From the NCBI GenBank assembly GCA_022711175.1, contig JAKLFM010000002.1, positions 65,274-129,273 of the forward strand: 64,000 nt of DNA, in the 5' to 3' direction. How positions within the stretch are numbered: the first letter of the stretch is position 1; every line of letters begins with the position of its first letter. The DNA is from Bacteroidota bacterium. Its GTDB lineage: Bacteria; Bacteroidota; Bacteroidia; Bacteroidales; UBA4417. Shown here piece by piece: positions 61,943-64,000 of this stretch. A program made the position numbers and the translations under genes. The notes under the pieces are model-generated. The model was not told where the DNA came from and searched no databases. It saw only the letters and a program-made list of their open reading frames with translations.

Positions 61943-62995
61943 ATGAAAAAAATATTAGTTACCGGAGGTGCAGGATTCATAGGTTCTCACCTGGTAAGGC
62001 TGCTTGTGAAGAAATATCCTGATTACAGGATCATTAATATGGATAAGCTTACTTATGCCGGTAATCTTGCCAACCTTACCGATATTGAGAATTTGCCCAA
62101 TTACGAATTTGTGAAAGGCGATATTGTTGACGAGGATTTTGTGATGATGACTTTCGATGCCTACCGCTTCGACGGCGTGATACACCTTGCCGCCGAAAGC
62201 CACGTCGATCGATCGATTGCAAGTCCCAGGGAGTTTATCATGACCAACATCGTAGGTACGGTTAACCTGCTGAATGCTGCCCGCCACATTTGGAAGGACA
62301 ATGCTGAAGGCAAACGTTTTTATCATATCAGTACTGATGAAGTATATGGATCGCTTCACGATGAAGGTAAATTCCTCGAAACCACTCCTTATGACCCTCG
62401 CAGTCCCTACTCTGCATCTAAAGCAAGCAGCGACCACCTGGTAAGGGCTTATCATCATACTTTCGGATTGCCGGCTGTGATCAGCAACTGTTCAAATAAT
62501 TATGGCCCGTTCCAGTTTCCTGAGAAGCTTATACCGCTGTGCATCAATAATATACGTCATGGCAAGCCTTTGCCTGTGTATGGCGAAGGTACCAATATCC
62601 GCGACTGGCTTTATGTTGAAGACCATGCACGGGCCATCGACCTGATCTTTCACCAGGGTATTGACGGCGAAACATACAATATCGGCGGCAACAACGAGTG
62701 GCGGAATATAGACCTTGTTAAAAAGCTGTGTGAAATTATGGACCGTAAGATGGGACGTCATCCCGGCACTTCCGAGCAACTTATCACTTTCGTGAAAGAC
62801 CGTGCAGGACATGATTTCCGTTACGCCATTGATGCGTCGAAACTTCAAAACAATTTGGGATGGTCGCCAGTTGTTAAGTTCGACGAAGGATTTGAAAAAA
62901 CAGTTGAATGGTACCTCGAGAATCCTGAATGGCTCAACAATGTCACCTCGGGAAATTACCTGAAGTATTATGAAACCATGTACCGTAACAGGTAA
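61943..62995 (+). CDS. rmlB: dTDP-glucose 4,6-dehydratase
   Basis: NAD-dependent short-chain dehydrogenase-type enzyme of dTDP-deoxysugar synthesis, 350 residues. The NAD fold is VTGGAGFIGSHL; DKLTYAGNLANL and the substrate-binding STDEVYGSL (Thr-Asp-Glu triad) follow; the catalytic YxxxK is YSASK; the C-terminal segments SNNYGPFQFPEKLIPL and YGEGTNIRDWLYVEDHARAI are typical of RmlB. It supplies precursors of rhamnose or fucosamine-like sugars. RmlA, C and D are not in view. Confidence 0.94.
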   Translation: MKKILVTGGAGFIGSHLVRLLVKKYPDYRIINMDKLTYAGNLANLTDIENLPNYEFVKGDIVDEDFVMMTFDAYRFDGVIHLAAESHVDRSIASPREFIMTNIVGTVNLLNAARHIWKDNAEGKRFYHISTDEVYGSLHDEGKFLETTPYDPRSPYSASKASSDHLVRAYHHTFGLPAVISNCSNNYGPFQFPEKLIPLCINNIRHGKPLPVYGEGTNIRDWLYVEDHARAIDLIFHQGIDGETYNIGGNNEWRNIDLVKKLCEIMDRKMGRHPGTSEQLITFVKDRAGHDFRYAIDASKLQNNLGWSPVVKFDEGFEKTVEWYLENPEWLNNVTSGNYLKYYETMYRNR

Positions 62996-63041
62996 GTTGC
63001 TATAAAACAATTATTTAAAAACAGTCAATACTAATTTACCG

Positions 63042-64000
63042 TTGAAACAGCATATTCCCCACATGATCCGCGACAGGGCCGCCCGTTATGGTTCACGCGA
63101 AGTGCTTAAAGCAAAAGATATTGCCTCAGGCAATTACAAAGCCATTCAGTGGGATGATATGCTCCGTCAGGTGAACCAGGTTTCAAGGGCATTGCTCTCA
63201 TTGGGATTTGGCTTCGACTCAAAAATCGGAATCTGTTCCGATAACAAACCTCAATGGACGATCGCTGACCTTGGAATTCTGCAGATCAGGGCCATCAATG
63301 TACCTTTCTTTGGAAACGCATCCTCGCAGCAGCTCAGGTATATTATCTCTGAAACCGGCATGCAGCTTATGTTTGTCGGCAACCGCGAGCAAATGGAACG
63401 CGCTCTCCGACTGGCCGACCATGAAGGAACGCTTTCAATGGTTGTTGGGCTCGATTCTGCGCTTACTGATACCTCAAAAAAATTTATTGCCTGGGAGCAA
63501 TTTCTGGCTCTTGGCAACAATGCTGAATATAACGCTGCCATCGAAACGCTGCTTAACCAGGCAACGCCGGGTGATATTGCTACTATTATCTATACATCAG
63601 GAACTACGGGCGCTCCCAAAGGAGTTATGCTCACGCATAACAACTTTATGTATTGCATGAAAATCCATGATGAACGCCTCTTAGTGGGTGAGCAGGATGT
63701 TTCGATGTGTTTTTTGCCGCTCAGCCATGTTTTTGAAAGAGCCTGGACCTACTATATTCTGTATCGCGGAGCCTTAAATGTTTACCTCGAAAACCCGAAA
63801 GCCGTCATTGAAACAATGCCAGAAGTGAAACCTACTGTAATGTGCACTGTTCCAAGGTTTTTCGAAAAGACATATGAAGGCATCAGGCTAGAGGAATCGA
63901 AATGGCCAGCATATAAACGTAAAATATTCGAATGGGCCATCAATACAGGGCGAGAGGTTTCAGATCAGAAGAAGAACAATAAAAGCATCGTGCCTCAACT
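63042..64000 (+). CDS. Long-chain acyl-CoA synthetase / AMP-dependent synthetase (3' end outside window)
   Basis: The frame is open to the window edge, giving about 319 residues of a protein expected near 600. ANL superfamily features: NKPQWTIADLGILQIRAINVP, the P-loop-like IIYTSGTTGAPKGVMLTHNN and the CFLPLSHVFERAWTYYIL segment that marks long-chain fatty-acid ligases. It activates a fatty acid with ATP and CoA. The most likely start is the TTG at 63042; a stop in frame lies at 63003-63005 and the alternative ATG at 63063 would shorten the N-terminus by seven residues. Confidence 0.88.
   Translation, partial: MKQHIPHMIRDRAARYGSREVLKAKDIASGNYKAIQWDDMLRQVNQVSRALLSLGFGFDSKIGICSDNKPQWTIADLGILQIRAINVPFFGNASSQQLRYIISETGMQLMFVGNREQMERALRLADHEGTLSMVVGLDSALTDTSKKFIAWEQFLALGNNAEYNAAIETLLNQATPGDIATIIYTSGTTGAPKGVMLTHNNFMYCMKIHDERLLVGEQDVSMCFLPLSHVFERAWTYYILYRGALNVYLENPKAVIETMPEVKPTVMCTVPRFFEKTYEGIRLEESKWPAYKRKIFEWAINTGREVSDQKKNNKSIVPQ

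Noticed and set aside
1-64000. CRISPR arrays, tRNA or rRNA genes, insertion sequences, phage genes.
   Set aside because: No regular direct repeats with spacers, no cloverleaf or rRNA-like stretches, and no transposase or integrase coding sequence was seen by eye; small or diverged elements could still be missed.

Overview
The window looks like chromosomal DNA of a Bacteroidota bacterium, probably an environmental, free-living member. The evidence is several promoters of the Bacteroidota type (TAnnTTTG near -7, some with TTG/TTTG about 18-21 bases upstream), a gliding lipoprotein GldH, a secreted protein with a type IX (Por) C-terminal sorting domain, a fused MurF-alanine racemase, a three-gene SdhCAB set with a single cytochrome b subunit, a TonB-dependent receptor with a carboxypeptidase-regulatory-like N-terminal domain, and an MqnC of the futalosine menaquinone pathway. 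I see no tRNA, rRNA, CRISPR array, phage or insertion sequence. Genes fill nearly everything and no gene-free stretch exceeds 300 bases.

Layout. 1-5.8 kb: an RND efflux pump (cut by the window start), its TolC-like partner, a secreted esterase and 3-methyladenine glycosylase. 5.9-8.9 kb: a small unknown protein, a YgiQ-type radical SAM protein and a universal stress protein. 9-15.1 kb (minus strand): a cell-surface and stress block. It holds an ECF sigma factor coupled to a membrane protein that looks like an anti-sigma module joined to an outer-membrane barrel, a PKD protein exported by T9SS, a lipoprotein serpin and an unknown outer-membrane protein. 15.3-25 kb: a large BNR/sortilin-like secreted protein, yicC-gmk-nadD, a hydrolase, and two aminopeptidase P paralogues, one of them frameshifted. 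25-34 kb: sdhCAB, then holB-ricT-gldH-PBP1a.

34-46 kb: a lipid-linked glycan locus with three polytopic GT-C-like proteins on the plus strand and one on the minus strand, two GT2 enzymes, a methyltransferase, an FrhB-like Fe-S flavoprotein and an AglD-like membrane protein. 46-50 kb (minus): pdxA and murF-alr. 50-55 kb (minus): a four-gene operon of two paralogous lipoproteins, a TonB receptor and a periplasmic protein with two sulfite-oxidase-like domains that lack the molybdenum-binding cysteine. This is my best candidate for an undescribed uptake system. 55-64 kb: leucyl aminopeptidase, mqnC, Kdo transferase, a small barrel protein, then a nucleotide-sugar run (DegT aminotransferase, LbH acetyltransferase, rmlB) and an acyl-CoA synthetase cut by the window end.

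Together the genes describe an envelope-rich didermic cell: LPS (WaaA), peptidoglycan (MurF-Alr, PBP1a), glycans, efflux, TonB import, T9SS secretion and gliding, with menaquinone-linked respiration. Functions are assigned by reading motifs and recalled family resemblance; no database search was run.
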